Source: Dictyophora rubrovolvata (lineage: Eukaryota > Basidiomycota > Agaricomycetes > Phallales > Phallaceae). From it: DNA of 64,000 nucleotides. The notes under the pieces are model-generated. The model was not told where the DNA came from, searched no databases, and saw only the letters and a list, made by a program, of their open reading frames with translations. This document shows, piece by piece, positions 35,979 through 47,319 of the stretch; position 1 is the stretch's first letter, and each line of letters starts with the position of its first letter. The position numbers and the translations under genes are program-made. The stretch lies in the NCBI GenBank assembly GCA_029959195.1, contig CP114122.1:1798001-1862000 (forward strand), in the 5' to 3' direction.

Positions 35979-38318
35979 ATGCCTGGAGGGCGACGACCAC
36001 ACGAAGAGGACGAATTGATGAATGTCGCCGCCCCTTCAAAAAAGCGGAAAATTGGAGCCTGCAGTGCTGTGGCCGTGAAACGAGAACGCAGTCCATCTCC
36101 ACCCTTGATACTCCCGCAACGGAGCCCACAAGTATCAGGCGTTACTTTCGTCAAATATCCAAGCGATTGCTCTCCACCCCACGTCAACTGGAAAGTGAAT
36201 CGCTCGCGATGCTTGTGTGAAGAGACAGCAAAGTTGCAAGCTCTTGGGCTAACCATTGTCCGCAGACTTATTCGGTAGTTTCCGTCTTCAACTAATGCAG
36301 TTCGCCGGATCCTGACTATTTTCAGAGATGATGGCTTAGCCTTCGATTGGTCAGTTAAACGCGGTTGAAACGGTATAGACTTTTTGAGTTTTCATCTTAT
36401 CCAGGTCAAGTGCAATACCCGTTGATTGTGTCACCTTAAAACCGCAAAGTTCTACCAGAAATGCCAGTCAACCTGCAAGAGATACCGTCCAGCCCACCAC
36501 AGACACTTCTCAACCCACAATGGACACTACCCAGCCTACAGAAAATACCTCTCGACGCGCAAGCGATACCCCTCAGTCTACAAGGAACTCTCACTCTCCG
36601 AGAGATGCCTCTCAAGCAAGAGACTCGTCCCAGACCACGAGGGGCCCCTCTCAGCCTGCAAGGGATTCCTCTCAACCCAGGAGAGAAATTATCCAAACTC
36701 CTAATAACTCTGATAACATACCTCCAAACTCTGATCTTCTTGGACATGCCTTGCTAGACCAAGTGACTATTTGTCAGACTTCAGAATCTTCTGAACCTGC
36801 CGTTGAGCCCGCCGCGCCGGACGTAACACGATTAATGAACATTGATAGGTCCATGGCTGAAGCATCTTCAAGCGAATCCCTAGAATTTACTGTTGTCGGC
36901 GCAGCTATCAAAGACACTGCACTATCCGGCGATCAGCAGCCTGCTTCTAGCTCATCCTCTCCTAAAGAGTACAGGAGATTGATACCCCCGGACCTTAGGA
37001 TCTATCGACAAAATATAAACAACAAGTTTCCTTACCGATTCAATGAACCGGCCGCTCGTCGAAAGCGCCGTATAGAATGGATTGAAAAGGAAATTGCAAA
37101 GATAGAGGGATACACAGGGGAGAAAGTTCCAGGTTATAGATATGACGGGAATTATGTGATCATAACTCTGGAAAGCAAGAACCACAACGCGCCCAACGTG
37201 TCAAACTACCGGCCCCCAAGTCGACCGATCCCAATCACACCCAATAGTAAAGTAAAACAACCATTACCCAAACCCAGACCGCGCATTGTCCCCACCCAGA
37301 AGCCACCTGTTCATGCCCCGCCCCAGGCAACTATCATTCAACCACCTACACCAGTGCTCGGGCTCCCCCAATCAGCAACTCCTTTGCAATTAACCACACG
37401 TCCAACTCCTCCAACCCAAATCCGGGGCAACCCACCCACTAAGCGCCATCCCCCTCAACGGTCTTCTTTATCAAGCACTTCCCCTACTCAACCAGTTACA
37501 CCCATCCCATCTACAACAAATTTACCTGTCACTTCTACTCAGCTTTCATCCAATCTATCCGCTGCTGGCACATCGAATTCAAATATCACACGTGCGCTGT
37601 CACCTCCTATCTCGATATCTTCCGATTCAGAGTTGCCGTCGCCACGAACATTTTTTGCATCCCTTGGAAAAAGTCCACCTGCACGACGACAAGCATCTTC
37701 GGAATCTTCAGACCTAAAAAACATTGAATCGAGAGGGCTCCATTTTTTAGAACGGTAAGCATGGGTCACAACTCTAATTGAACGGTGCTTACTTAGTTAA
37801 ATAATTAGATATCTAATGCTGTATGATGCGAATCGTCAAGATCTAGCTTCGGCATTTACACCAAATGCAACATTTACGTTGACCGATAACGGTAAAGGCG
37901 AATAATTTTTCTATAAACAGCCTCTAATGATAATCAATCAGCGATGCAAGGGACTAAACCAAGACAGGTTGTAAATAGTCCTTCTGCCATCAGCCAAGCA
38001 ATACAAAAACTTGATGATGGTTTACATCGTTCTATCAAAAGCAATATATCCTATGATATGACTCCTTTAGATGACGTTGACCCCGGTGCAATGATATTAG
38101 TCTGTGATGGCACTGTCGTTCCGAGAGACCATTCTACACCTACTCACACATTTTCTCGTATCTTCATCTTACGGCGAAACACCAATCATGACCGGTACGT
38201 GGAAGGCTGTATTTTTCAATTCTCTTTACGATCGGCCAGAATTCATGACGATTTCATCAATAGAAATATGTGGCCTTTACAGATAGCGGTTGAAAAACTT
38301 ACACTTAAGCGCATATAA
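35979..38318 (+). CDS. Unusual protein with seven-residue repeats and a C-terminal NTF2-like domain
   Basis: Exons: 35979-36274, 36326-36349, 36405-37754, 37809-37891, 37942-38194, 38264-38318 (686 aa). The N-terminus is basic (PSKKRKIG, a likely nuclear signal). Residues ~120-210 form an imperfect seven-residue Ser/Thr/Gln/Pro repeat (RDTVQPT, DTSQPTM, DTTQPTE and so on). A charged helix follows (RFNEPAARRKRRIEWIEKEI). After a Pro-rich region, residues ~545-686 look NTF2-like: FLERYLMLYDANRQDLASAF, ATFTLTDN, PGAMILVCDGTVVP, THTFSRIFILRR and NMWPLQIAVEKLTLK, the pattern seen in Mex67/NXF and other NTF2-like folds. The short exon 2 and the last 55-nt exon were placed by phase. Nuclear RNA export is possible but not shown; no leucine-rich repeats are present. 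Confidence 0.8.
36440..36700 (+). repeat. Degenerate 21-bp coding repeat
   Basis: Within exon 3 of the NTF2-like gene a 21-bp unit recurs about ten times with divergence, read as seven-residue units of the form D-T/S-S/T-Q-P/S-x-x. CCAGCCTACA-, CTCAGTCTACA- and CTCAACCCA-like cores are visible. Unit number is approximate. Confidence 0.6.
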
Positions 38319-38673
38319 TTTAGCTCCAAGTTGCTTTTCGGCCATCTGAAGTCCGCTAGGATCGCTCTCTCAAGTTTATGGGAGAGATTGGGGCGCTTGC
38401 GGAACATCGACCCCGAGTTGTGGATCAAAATACTCGATACAAAGAAGAGGTATGAAAGTCAATGAAGTAAGGGGGAACGAAGATATCAATTCAAACATCC
38501 AGAGAATTTACGCATGTATGTCAACGCTGTATATTGATGCAAACCTTGTTGCCGCCATATCTTAATCAAATATCTGAGAATGTAATGATACATGGAGCAA
38601 GTACAGAAAAAGAAAGTCGTAACAATTCGTAACGAATGAGGGGATACAAAGTACATTCGTGAAATCAATGACA
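38319..38673. other. Convergent 3' region
   Basis: About 355 bp between the NTF2-like gene (+) and the sorting nexin gene (-). No gene seen. Confidence 0.45.
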
Positions 38674-41236
38674 CTACCAAAATTTTCCGAGCACACTAGC
38701 ACGCTTGACAGCAGTCGTAGATTTTCTTCTGCCGCCAAGAATTAGATTCATTCCATTGATTGCGACACTAACTGATCGCATAGGCGTGGAATCATAGACA
38801 TGCGGAACGGGTTGCGTTAGCGGTGGTGATGTCAACCGAGGGTTTTCCAACTCCTTTTCGTAAATGGAAGGTTTCCTGGCTGTAGTGGCAAGATTAGAAT
38901 ATTTGGGGTCGCTGAACGTTTCCCTAGCAGCCCGGAGACGATTGAGGACCTACGGATGCAATATGTTATGTTAAGTTTTTGAAAGCTGACAAAATTGACT
39001 CACTTGCTCGTAAAACTCGATCTCGCTATCTAGGTGTTCTGTTATAAATTGCTGGAAATCTTCATTCTTTTGTTGATGGTACGTTTCGAATTCTGCCATT
39101 GTTGTGTTCAATACGGTTTCGCAACGAGAGGCTGCTTCCTCGTTGTGCTGAATTGAAAGTCAAAGCTTTTTACACAATAAGAAAAATGTAATATTTTACC
39201 AGGCGCGATTCATGGGAAGAATATCTTGACAACGTTGAACGATGCGTGTCGACAACTGACTGGGATACATTAATGGGATGCCGAGTCTAGGTCTATTAGC
39301 CACGGTAACCTACCGCATATATTACTGAAGGATGTGCTAAATCTTTCAAGGTTTCATGTAAAGCTAATTGCCGCCTCCGCGCCTAAGAATTACGCAATGA
39401 ATTAGATCTGGAGAAACAAAAATAAAGACCGTTTCATACATTGTTGTCGTGCAGATCTGCTACAGTCTGCAGCGTCTCGGCAGTTTTTTGTATAGCCTTT
39501 GTCATTTTCAGACAATCTATTAGCTTCTTAGAAAGGATATAAATTTACATATGCAGACGGCGCACCTTCACATCCATTCTTCCAGCACCAGGAGCCTTCA
39601 TCATTCAAAAGACCACTCCGACTTGGATCCTCATCCTCGTCTTCATCATTTGTTTGCAAGTCAGATGGAACACCGCTTGAGAAAGGAGTAGAAGTAATCA
39701 AAGATAATAAACCATATGATAACAGCCGTTGAGCATTTGCCATTTCTAAGACCATCCAGCATGGTCATCGGTTAAAAGAAAGAAAGGGCGTGCATACCTA
39801 ACCTGGAGCTTCTCAGCGTTTCATAAATGGACCTCATGTTTTGAACGCTTTTATCCACAGCTTTGACATGTCTATCAAAACGCTCAACGGTCTGCACGAC
39901 CTCTTCCATATCAAAGTTAAACATCGGATGGTAGACCCTTGCATAGAAGCCGGCGCCTGCAGGCGGAGCATTGAGAAATTTTGGTAGAATACGATTCCAT
40001 TGCTTTTCGTTTTCGCAACTCAGGAAGAAAGTCAGAACTTCGACGTACCGCGCTATTGGATGTCGAATGACCCTCGCAAGATAGCGCTCGAGATCGCCCC
40101 GTCGAGCTTCCACAAATTCTTCACTGAAGCGACCTGCGTACTGCTTTTCGGGGAGTGGTGGAAGAGCTATACCCGGAAGCTGTCGAGACAAGACGGTATG
40201 TAAAAATACGAAGTGAGAATATCTTCTGTGAACAGTGACTCGCGTTGGCGATGCGGGTCGTTCAAGTTCATCTTCATGATTTTCTCCATTTACTTCTGGC
40301 GGAAAGAAAACGGACGTAACAAGATACATGGTATAGGAACCTGTGATAACTGAAGTTCGTTTGGAGGGCGAGTGAACTAAGATGCGAAATGTAGGTAGCT
40401 TTGTTTTCCAAGATGGCCCTGACTCGACGAAATGTCGGTCTGAGTGGACATCTAAAGCATCGTCCTCGTCTGCTTCGGTATCAGCATCATCATTGACATA
40501 CCAAGTTGATCTCTTAAGATGTGAGGATTTGACCGAACCGGGCTCCGGACTCAAGTCGACTGAAGCGCCTTTTAGGATCCAGTCTTCTGCTCCGGTAGTA
40601 ACGAAGCTGGAGAAGCGATTGAGACTTTTGCCCCGGAGAAGGCTGTCCCTGAAACTTGGGAAATAGAACCAATCCCCAGTTGAATGCGATTCAAGTGGAA
40701 GAACAGATTGAGCCTGTTGTGGGGAGTTGGGTGTGACCGTATTACCATCATCCAAATCTCCCTGAGAGTCATGTCCCGATGCAAGAGCTCCACTGTGAAT
40801 CATTTCAGAGGTAAACTTAGTAGCACAAATGTCAAAGCCAAGATAATAGATCAGAAAAGCTATATTCTCATACGGTATAGTATGATTGAGGTACAAGGCC
40901 AATTTCGCCCCCGACACGAGCAAGGCTCCACCCGTCGTCCAAAATATCCTTAATGATTTCGAGCTCTTGACCAGCGACCACAGTTAATTCGCGAAATTCA
41001 GATTTACCCTCGAAATCGTATAATGCACGCGCGAGTCGACCTTTATATTTGTCTTCGTCTGGTTCGCCTTCATCGTCTGACAGGGAGTGATGACCTCCTT
41101 TATCAGTTTGTTCCGTAACCCAGGCATTTGAGGTGTTAATTCCGGCATCGAAGTCGTAGGATTCCCTGAGCATATCTGCTGTTATTGAAGTTGGTGTAGC
41201 AGGTACATTGTCTGGCGAGGAAGGGGAAAGAGGCAT
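38674..41236 (-). CDS. SH3-PX-BAR sorting nexin (SNX9-like)
   Basis: Membrane-remodelling sorting nexin. Exons (minus): 41236-40874, 40815-39798, 39745-39566, 39516-39440, 39382-39314, 39259-39200, 39147-39004, 38949-38674 (728 aa). An SH3 domain lies at residues ~68-121 (LARALYDFEGKSEFRELTVV to GEIGLVPQSYYT). A linker of ~120 residues leads to a PX domain (~243-370: VTVHRRYSHFVFLHTVLSRQ, LPPLPEKQYAGRFSEEFVEA, RGDLERYLARVIRHP) with the phosphoinositide-binding RRYSHF motif. The rest is a BAR-type helical region (AVDKSVQNMRSIYETLRSSR, CLKMTKAIQKTAETLQTVAD, AASRCETVLNTTMAEFETYH). Likely acts at endosomes or endocytic sites. It starts 105 bp downstream of the oxidoreductase stop on the same strand. 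Confidence 0.9.
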
Positions 41237-41341
41237 ATGTATGTAGCACAACGGGATTGAAGCCTCTTAGCCGGCGCTCAATGATGACGATACGCTTCTG
41301 CAATGATTTGCAGCCGCAGTCCTTCTCTAGCATCTAATAAC

Positions 41342-42993
41342 TCATCTATCTACATATGATATTATAACACCACGGTAAGCATAAACTTTTGCAGCAAGAT
41401 AAGGTATCATGAACATTATCAAGCACATTTTGAACCAAAAACTGAATTTATAGGGTCCACCGATTAAGAAAATCATGATCGCATTGATAGACCCGAAGTC
41501 CATATCTATCTTCTTTCCCTGTGCAAGTAATTTCATCTGGCAGTCATACCAAGCGGTGCTCATTCCGGCGCTAGCAAATTTAGGAAACCAATCCGGTTGG
41601 TATAATACTGGTTCTGGTATAGGTTTGAACTGATAGACACCGTTCTTGGAGGCGGGCGAGAGAATACGATTCGGAAGATCGGGGCACGTCACCGACAATC
41701 TACCAAAACCCAAAATATGTGCAATATTCTCTGAGAGAACTCGAGTGCATTGAGAAGGAGTACGAAGACCTCCTGTGAGAAGGACAAGTGGTGGTTTTTC
41801 TAAATTCAAGGTCGAAATAGCCGCAACGGCTTGACGAGAGTACGAAGCGAAGAATACCTGCCGAGTAGAGGTGGAAGAAGCAAACGCTGCAGAGCAACTG
41901 ATGTTAATCTCAATAAGGAAGAAATGACTCGATGTATATACCAGGTTCTTCATAGATTCCGCCACTGATTTCAATGAAGTCGAACCCCATGAGTGCAATT
42001 TGTTTACAATCTTCTAGAGCCTGTTCTTCGGTCAAACCTTCATGTGCATAGCTTGCCGCATTCAACTTGATTCCGACCACGAATTGATGGGGCGTAGCAG
42101 ACTTAATGGCATCTATGACCTGCTTCAAAAGTAGGAGACGATCCCGATATACATCAGAGCGATCGTTAAGCTGTTTGAGTAAGGATCAACAAAGGTAGAA
42201 AAAATAATTGAAAATACAGCTTACCTTCACCGAAAGGAACGAAGAAATAAGATCTGTAATAGTATGTTTGTCCATAGTTTCGTGAGAGTGACGCCAAGTT
42301 CACTCACAACCGTGAGCAGCGTGAACCTGAACTCCATCAAAGCCAGTTTGGGAAGCAAGTTGAGCAGCTCGACAAAACTGTTGTACGACTTCGCCAACTT
42401 CTACTGTTGATAAAATTCTTGGTTCTTGATACATCAATCTAGTAGTGATATCTGAGAAAAGCCCTCGTGGAGAGGTGGCTACACGCTGAGAGGAGCATGA
42501 ATCTGGAAGAGAAAGTATTCTTCCTCCGAGATAACGCGGAGATTGTCGTCCAGAATGATTAATTTGCATAATAGCCAATGGAGGACTGGACTTGTCTGTA
42601 TTATGCATGGCCGCGGCGAGTTCACTGAAGGATCTCAATTGCGATTCTGTCCATTTTCCTTCCGGTATCATGATGTCTCTCCCCAGAGATAAGTGGGACG
42701 GTGAAACTTGTACGTTCCCAGTTAATACCATCCCCCATCCTCCTTTAGCCCAAAGAGAATATAGAGATTTATGGAGCTCGTTAGGAACTCCTCCCCACAT
42801 CGGTGCCAGGTTTTCGTACATAGAAACCTATATTGTATTTCATGAAAGTAAAACGACTTTAATGAGAAACGACGCATCGACTAACTTTAGCAAACCGATT
42901 GGGCATAACTCGTCCGCACGGTAGAGTTACCGGGGAAGCGAGTAAGTCGACGTCCTGAGCATTGAAGGTCTCTTCGCGGCAGTTCCTTGACAT
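41342..42993 (-). CDS. Old-yellow-enzyme-like NADH:flavin oxidoreductase with a C-terminal membrane segment
   Basis: FMN-dependent TIM-barrel oxidoreductase. Exons (minus): 42993-42886, 42827-42308, 42253-42225, 42170-41942, 41886-41342 (476 aa). Family marks: LLASPVTLPCGRVMPNRFAK at the start, PPLAIMQINHSGRQSPRYLG, VQVHAAHGYLISSFLS with the His-x2-His pair, and PPLVLLTGGLRTPSQC in the phosphate-binding part. The C-terminus has SAGMSTAWYDCQMK and then a hydrophobic stretch of about 20 residues (FKMCLIMFMIPYLAAKVYAY), so the enzyme may be membrane-anchored. The short 29-nt exon 3 restores the HGY. The stop at 41342 is the simplest end; a last intron to another frame was considered and rejected. 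Substrate unknown. Confidence 0.9.
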
Positions 42994-43650
42994 AGTTTAA
43001 GTTCAAACTAGTTAAAACTTGAGGCCTCGGTTTTAAGCCTAAGCTCGAGTCCTCAAGTACTTTTTATTTTGGCCCAAGAGCCCGAAGGAGTAGATCCTGA
43101 TGCGAGATCCTGAGACTGAGCCAACCCATACTTCCCACGCTTAGGGATCCCTTGAGGCCTAATCGAAATCCCTCGTTAACCGTGCGTCAACGTTCAACCC
43201 TGATATAGGCTGGTTCGAGTCTAATGGGGACCCGGGAGAATGCCAAATGGAGTCGCACATGATCCTTTTGAAATGACAACACTGAGAAAATTCTTCTCAA
43301 GTTAGATATACACCGCAAATTCATAAGTCATCGAAAAATTAGGAATGGATGAACAAGTAATGATGTGCGGTCAGTGATGCAATCATACTTAGGTCCGTAA
43401 TGTTACGGTCAGACCCTGGGCGGCTGACGTATTTAGGGTCCGGGACTGCCATCCTTATAGATAATAATCCGTCTCGAAATAACGTCAACATCCGAGTCAA
43501 TTACAATTTTACAGTCTGTCTGATTATCTGTACTAAAAATGGCAGGTGGACAACGTAAAAAACTAACCTTAAGGATTGCATATTTAAGGTTAGAGTTTTG
43601 GCTATGGATAGTAAAAGATTCGACGTCTTCATACGTAATGCTTCGCCCTC
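42994..43650. other. Intergenic region with small repeats
   Basis: About 660 bp between two minus-strand genes. The part at 43010-43250 is richer in G and C than its surroundings, carries an 8-bp inverted repeat (ACTTGAGG at 43017, CCTCAAGT at 43051) and repeats CTTGAGGCCT at 43019 and 43151. No gene, tRNA or known repeat family was recognised. Confidence 0.4.
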
Positions 43651-44729
43651 TCAACTACTGACAACTTTCTGTTTTTGTAATGATAATGAAGAAGAGCCTT
43701 CTTTAGCAAGACGAATTAAAATGTTAACACCCGACACGACCCATAGACCCAGCGTGTAGCCAATTAAAGCACCATATGCAGGAGTCAACGGCCAAGCCTT
43801 CAAACCGAGTTAGAAACGGGACTCTCAATAAATATGCCAAAACGCGTTTCTTACTTGCCAAGGACGGTCCCAATCCAGAGCGATTGGAATGGCACCTAAC
43901 CACGATCCAAAAAAGACAAAATAACAGGGATACACTATCGAACGCTCAAGAGGTGTAGTAAGTCTAATTTCACAAATTATGTCAGTTGATGCGAATGCAA
44001 TGTAACGATTGCTTACTTGCCTCTGTTGTCCAAACAATCGCATCAAAATCACCCATTTCAGCTTGGCATCAGCGCTGTTGTTTAGTAGGAAAGGTAGTGA
44101 TAAAGCATATGACGGAATAAAAATGACAAGCAATGACAGCAACAAGGCAAGGAGAAATGTCCGGGATACATGTCTAACTCGAGTTTAGATGCACGTGCGC
44201 GCACAGAGAGGAGTAGGGGCATTCACGAAGTTATGGGCGCACCAAAGCCTATCATCAAAGCATGGATCAACAGAGCAGCAACGACGGTATTTAGAGAAGC
44301 ATTCCAAAAAGCCTGCATGAAGATTAGTCAAAATTATCTAGGATAAAAAACAAGTGACCATACTCGCGATTTTTCTTTTTGTGAGATGAGAGAATTGATG
44401 TCGACAGTTTTACTAGCCTGAAGGCCCAAGCGGGGATACTGGGACCACCAAATTCTCATATATCCTCCAAACCACGCCTGACATACGGCAACACCGGCAC
44501 ATAGCCAAAACAACGTCAATCCAGGACTCGCTGTAATCGGAACCAATATAGGATGTTGCGGTTTGTCCAATGAAGATTGCTGTGGTGGTAAAGTCGTGAA
44601 ATAGATGCTGCTCATAGGCAAATAAACTCCGGTAAACCCCAGCAGACCCGTTAGCATCCCTAAAAACGATATGTATTGGAAAAAAGGGAATTCATGGCTC
44701 TTTGTTTTGCCTGCGTCCACCGTCGACAT
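43651..44729 (-). CDS. GPI11: PIG-F / GPI11, GPI-anchor ethanolamine-phosphate transfer subunit
   Basis: ER membrane protein that partners the ethanolamine-phosphate transferases of GPI-anchor synthesis. Exons (minus): 44729-44364, 44312-44227, 44173-44021, 43963-43855, 43797-43651 (286 aa). Several hydrophobic membrane spans are visible (ISFLGMLTGLLGFTGVYLPM, TLFWLCAGVAVCQAWFGGYM, LNTVVAALLIHALMIGFGAP, FLLALLLSLLVIFIPSYALS). The PIG-F signature ALDWDRPWQAWPLTPAYGAL is present, preceded by YPCYFVFFGSWLGAIP. The third intron (44020-43964) has a GC donor with perfect context (CAGAG|GCAAGT); the nearby GT at GTAAGC would break phase. Start at 44729 gives MSTVDAGKTKSHEFPFFQYI. Confidence 0.93.
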
Positions 44730-44757
44730 TACCGTCTTACACGTCACGCGTCACGCG

Positions 44758-44967
44758 TTACACGTCCGGTGGCCACTTAGGTACTGCCATCCCAGCTGCC
44801 TTCCCGCAATTCGGGTCACTTACGTCAAAACCTAGGAGCACATGATGATTTATAGGGAATACTTGAGCAAGAAGTCTCTCTTGCGGTGTTCCTGGTCGTC
44901 CAATGATTACCGCTTCGTAGAACTCATATCTACCTCTAACGCATGGCCAAATACACAACTCTCCCAT
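44758..44967 (-). CDS. Doubtful small ORF upstream of PIG-F
   Basis: An ATG-started frame of 69 residues (MGELCIWPCVRGRYEFYEAV and on, ending VPKWPPDV). The residue mix looks protein-like rather than random, but I know no relative, and no splice site clearly links it to further exons. It ends 28 bp upstream of the PIG-F start, so it could instead be an upstream ORF in that gene's leader. Treat as hypothetical. Confidence 0.25.
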   Translation of the reverse strand: MGELCIWPCVRGRYEFYEAVIIGRPGTPQERLLAQVFPINHHVLLGFDVSDPNCGKAAGMAVPKWPPDV

Positions 44968-45666
44968 ATAGAAACATATACAAAGGGGTGGTCTTAGCAG
45001 TAAGCATTCCCCTTAACTTAATTATAACCTACCCGAGATCGGCTTTTGTTCACAGATTCGCAAAGACAAACGAGATATATAAAAATTTCGAAGTCTAATG
45101 CATCATGATCAATTAAGTTTACATGAGTCAAAGCAGGATTTTTTTCTCGTGGTCCTATGGTTTAACTCAACCAGTTTATCTGACTAAGTTAGTTTGACAG
45201 GAAGATGTCCTCAAATCTTTACTGCAAAATACCTTCTAGGTCAATTTGAATGCTATACCTGTTCATCCCAAAATACTATTTATATGCGAACAATGTGTTC
45301 TCTCGGTTTCTAATTGTCGCAAAAGTCTTAATGTCCTAATTTATTAAGTGATACGATCAAGGCTCTAACAAGGTTTATAAAGCACAGTTCGCTTAATGAG
45401 TCAGGGCGTCAGGGTTTTTGCGACATGTCAGCCATATGGAACAGCGAGTTATGCTTCTAAACTGCACCTGATCTTCAGTTTTGCCTCCCAGGCTTGCTGT
45501 GTCTCTGATAATGGGAATATGTAAATATTGAAAAAAATCGGCTATCTACCGGGGTCTCTCTGATCCAATGTACAATCAACATATAACTGTCAGAATCTTT
45601 GGTGTAGGTATTCCCCAAAGCAAACGTTTTTCCGTGTTAGCTTTCGCTTTATTTTCATACTCAAAC
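44968..45666. other. Divergent intergenic region
   Basis: About 700 bp, AT-rich, promoter space for the amidohydrolase. No gene or repeat supported. Confidence 0.45.
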
Positions 45667-47067
45667 ATGTTTTTCTTTCCGTTTCTTCTAGGTATCATTG
45701 CTGCAAATTCAGTAGTCTCTCGAAAATGGAACAACACTGGTACAGGCTCCATCGTATTTGAAGAGGCATGGACAGTTCCTGATCTGTTGATACAGGTTGG
45801 GTGAGTTATCTTACAGAGTTTGCCAGTCGCAACCCTCATCCTTTGAGGCAGAAAATCAGGTCCCCCAGTTGGTAAGTTTTGCTCATCTACTCATTGGAAC
45901 TCATTTCAAATGCCTCTTAGGTCAGACTGTTGAGCAACTGGAAGCAAACCTTCTTGACGTGCACGACCAGAGGCTTACTCAAATGGATCAAAATGGGATC
46001 GACTTTGTAAGATTCATGGACGAACTACCAGTACATCAGTGATGTATACTGCGCTAATAGCCTTTAGATGGTTTTATCCTGTGCTTCCCCTTGCATTCAA
46101 GGCATTTCCGATCAACCAACAGCTGAAGCCATGGCCACGTCGGTTAATGACGCCCTAGCAGCCACGATCTCCAACAACACTATGCGATTTGGGGCGTTTG
46201 CTGCCTTATCTATGCATAATGCCACCCAAGCTGCACAAGAGTTAACACGGACAGTGACCGAATTAGGCTTTCTTGGAGCTTTATTGAATGATTATCAACA
46301 ATCTGGTTCTGATAATGGTTCGAAAATCTTGAATTTTCTCTCAACACATTTCATCTGAAATTTTAAATATCTAGCTACTCTAATATATTACGATCAACCC
46401 GAGTTCGACGTTTTCTGGCAAACAGTCACAGACCTGAATGTTCCCATATATATGCATCCAAGAGTTGGTATACAGCTTCTGACAAACCTCGAGTATCAAC
46501 AAGCGGTATGGTTGGTTGGTCCTGCTCAAGAATTCGCAGTCACTTTATCCAATCACATCCTTGGATTGTGCACCAATGGGGTGTTTGAGTAAGTTCCGTC
46601 CGGCTTTCTCTTGGATGGGATTGTGGTTTGATATTCGAATCTTTAGCCGTTTTCCGACACTGAAAGTGATTGTTGGTCATCTCGGAGAACGGATCCCTTC
46701 TGACTTATTCCGAATTGACGAACGTACGTTTAATTCATCCTTGAGCAAATGATTTTCTAGAAACGAAATCGATAATTTTCTAGAATTATTACGTCAAATA
46801 CCCGAAGGCATGCCAATGAAATTAAATGTTTCTTCCTACTGGAAGACAAACCTATTTGAGACCACTTCTGGAAATTTCGCTACTCCTTTATTGAAGTTCC
46901 ATATTGATACAATCGGTCTGGACAGGATTATGTTTTCGATTGACTACCCTTACGTGACGATCCCGGAAGGAGCACAGTGGATTGACAATACCCTACCTCA
47001 AGTGCTTCCCCCCGCAGATGTATTGAAGTTGAAAAGAGAGACGGCCATTCAGGTTCTCGGTTTGTAG
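45667..47067 (+). CDS. Secreted amidohydrolase-2 family protein (decarboxylase-like)
   Basis: Metal-dependent TIM-barrel protein of the amidohydrolase-2 group, which holds aromatic-acid decarboxylases such as 2,3-dihydroxybenzoate and gamma-resorcylate decarboxylase. Exons: 45667-45800, 45852-45871, 45921-46006, 46068-46317, 46375-46588, 46647-46723, 46784-47067 (354 aa). A signal-like N-terminus (FFFPFLLGIIAANSVVS) suggests secretion, unlike the cytosolic decarboxylases. Conserved points: FEEAW near the start, NGIDFMVLSCASPCIQGISD, IYMHPR, VIVGHLGE, and FSIDYPY with the metal-site Asp. The 20-nt exon 2 was chosen because it gives good donor and acceptor sites and correct phase; other readings of 45790-45830 need introns of ~31 nt. 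Exact reaction unknown. Confidence 0.88.
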
Positions 47068-47319
47068 ATCACTAGATGGGTGCGTGTTTGGCTGTTTTAT
47101 GTAATTAAGGTTTAACCAATGCGTAAGCTGCTATTATGAGTGTTTGATCTGGGAAAGAAAATTGTTATCGCGTATATAAATACATAGGCTCGAAAAAAAT
47201 GTACAAATTTTCTCATGTCATTATCCATTTTGTCTCCACAATGTTACTATTGTAAAACTTCAAACGTGCAAAGGACGCGGGGTTTGCCGTGCAGGCAGGC
47301 GCCCAAATCAAGCACTACC

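Noticed and set aside
41277-41341. A last exon of the oxidoreductase gene reading IDELLDAREGLRLQ
   Set aside because: It needs a weak 42-nt intron; the uninterrupted frame ends cleanly at 41342 and the extension matches no family ending I know.
43205-43225. A GGTTCGAGTC word like a tRNA T-loop
   Set aside because: The flanking bases do not form a T stem and no acceptor or anticodon arm can be drawn.
44021-44030. Use of the nearby GTAAGC as donor in PIG-F
   Set aside because: It puts the next exon out of frame; the GC donor four bases upstream keeps the conserved reading.
45796-45826. A 31-nt intron in the amidohydrolase gene
   Set aside because: Using the GTGAGT donor at 45801 and acceptor at 45851 gives a 51-nt intron, a 20-nt exon and correct phase.
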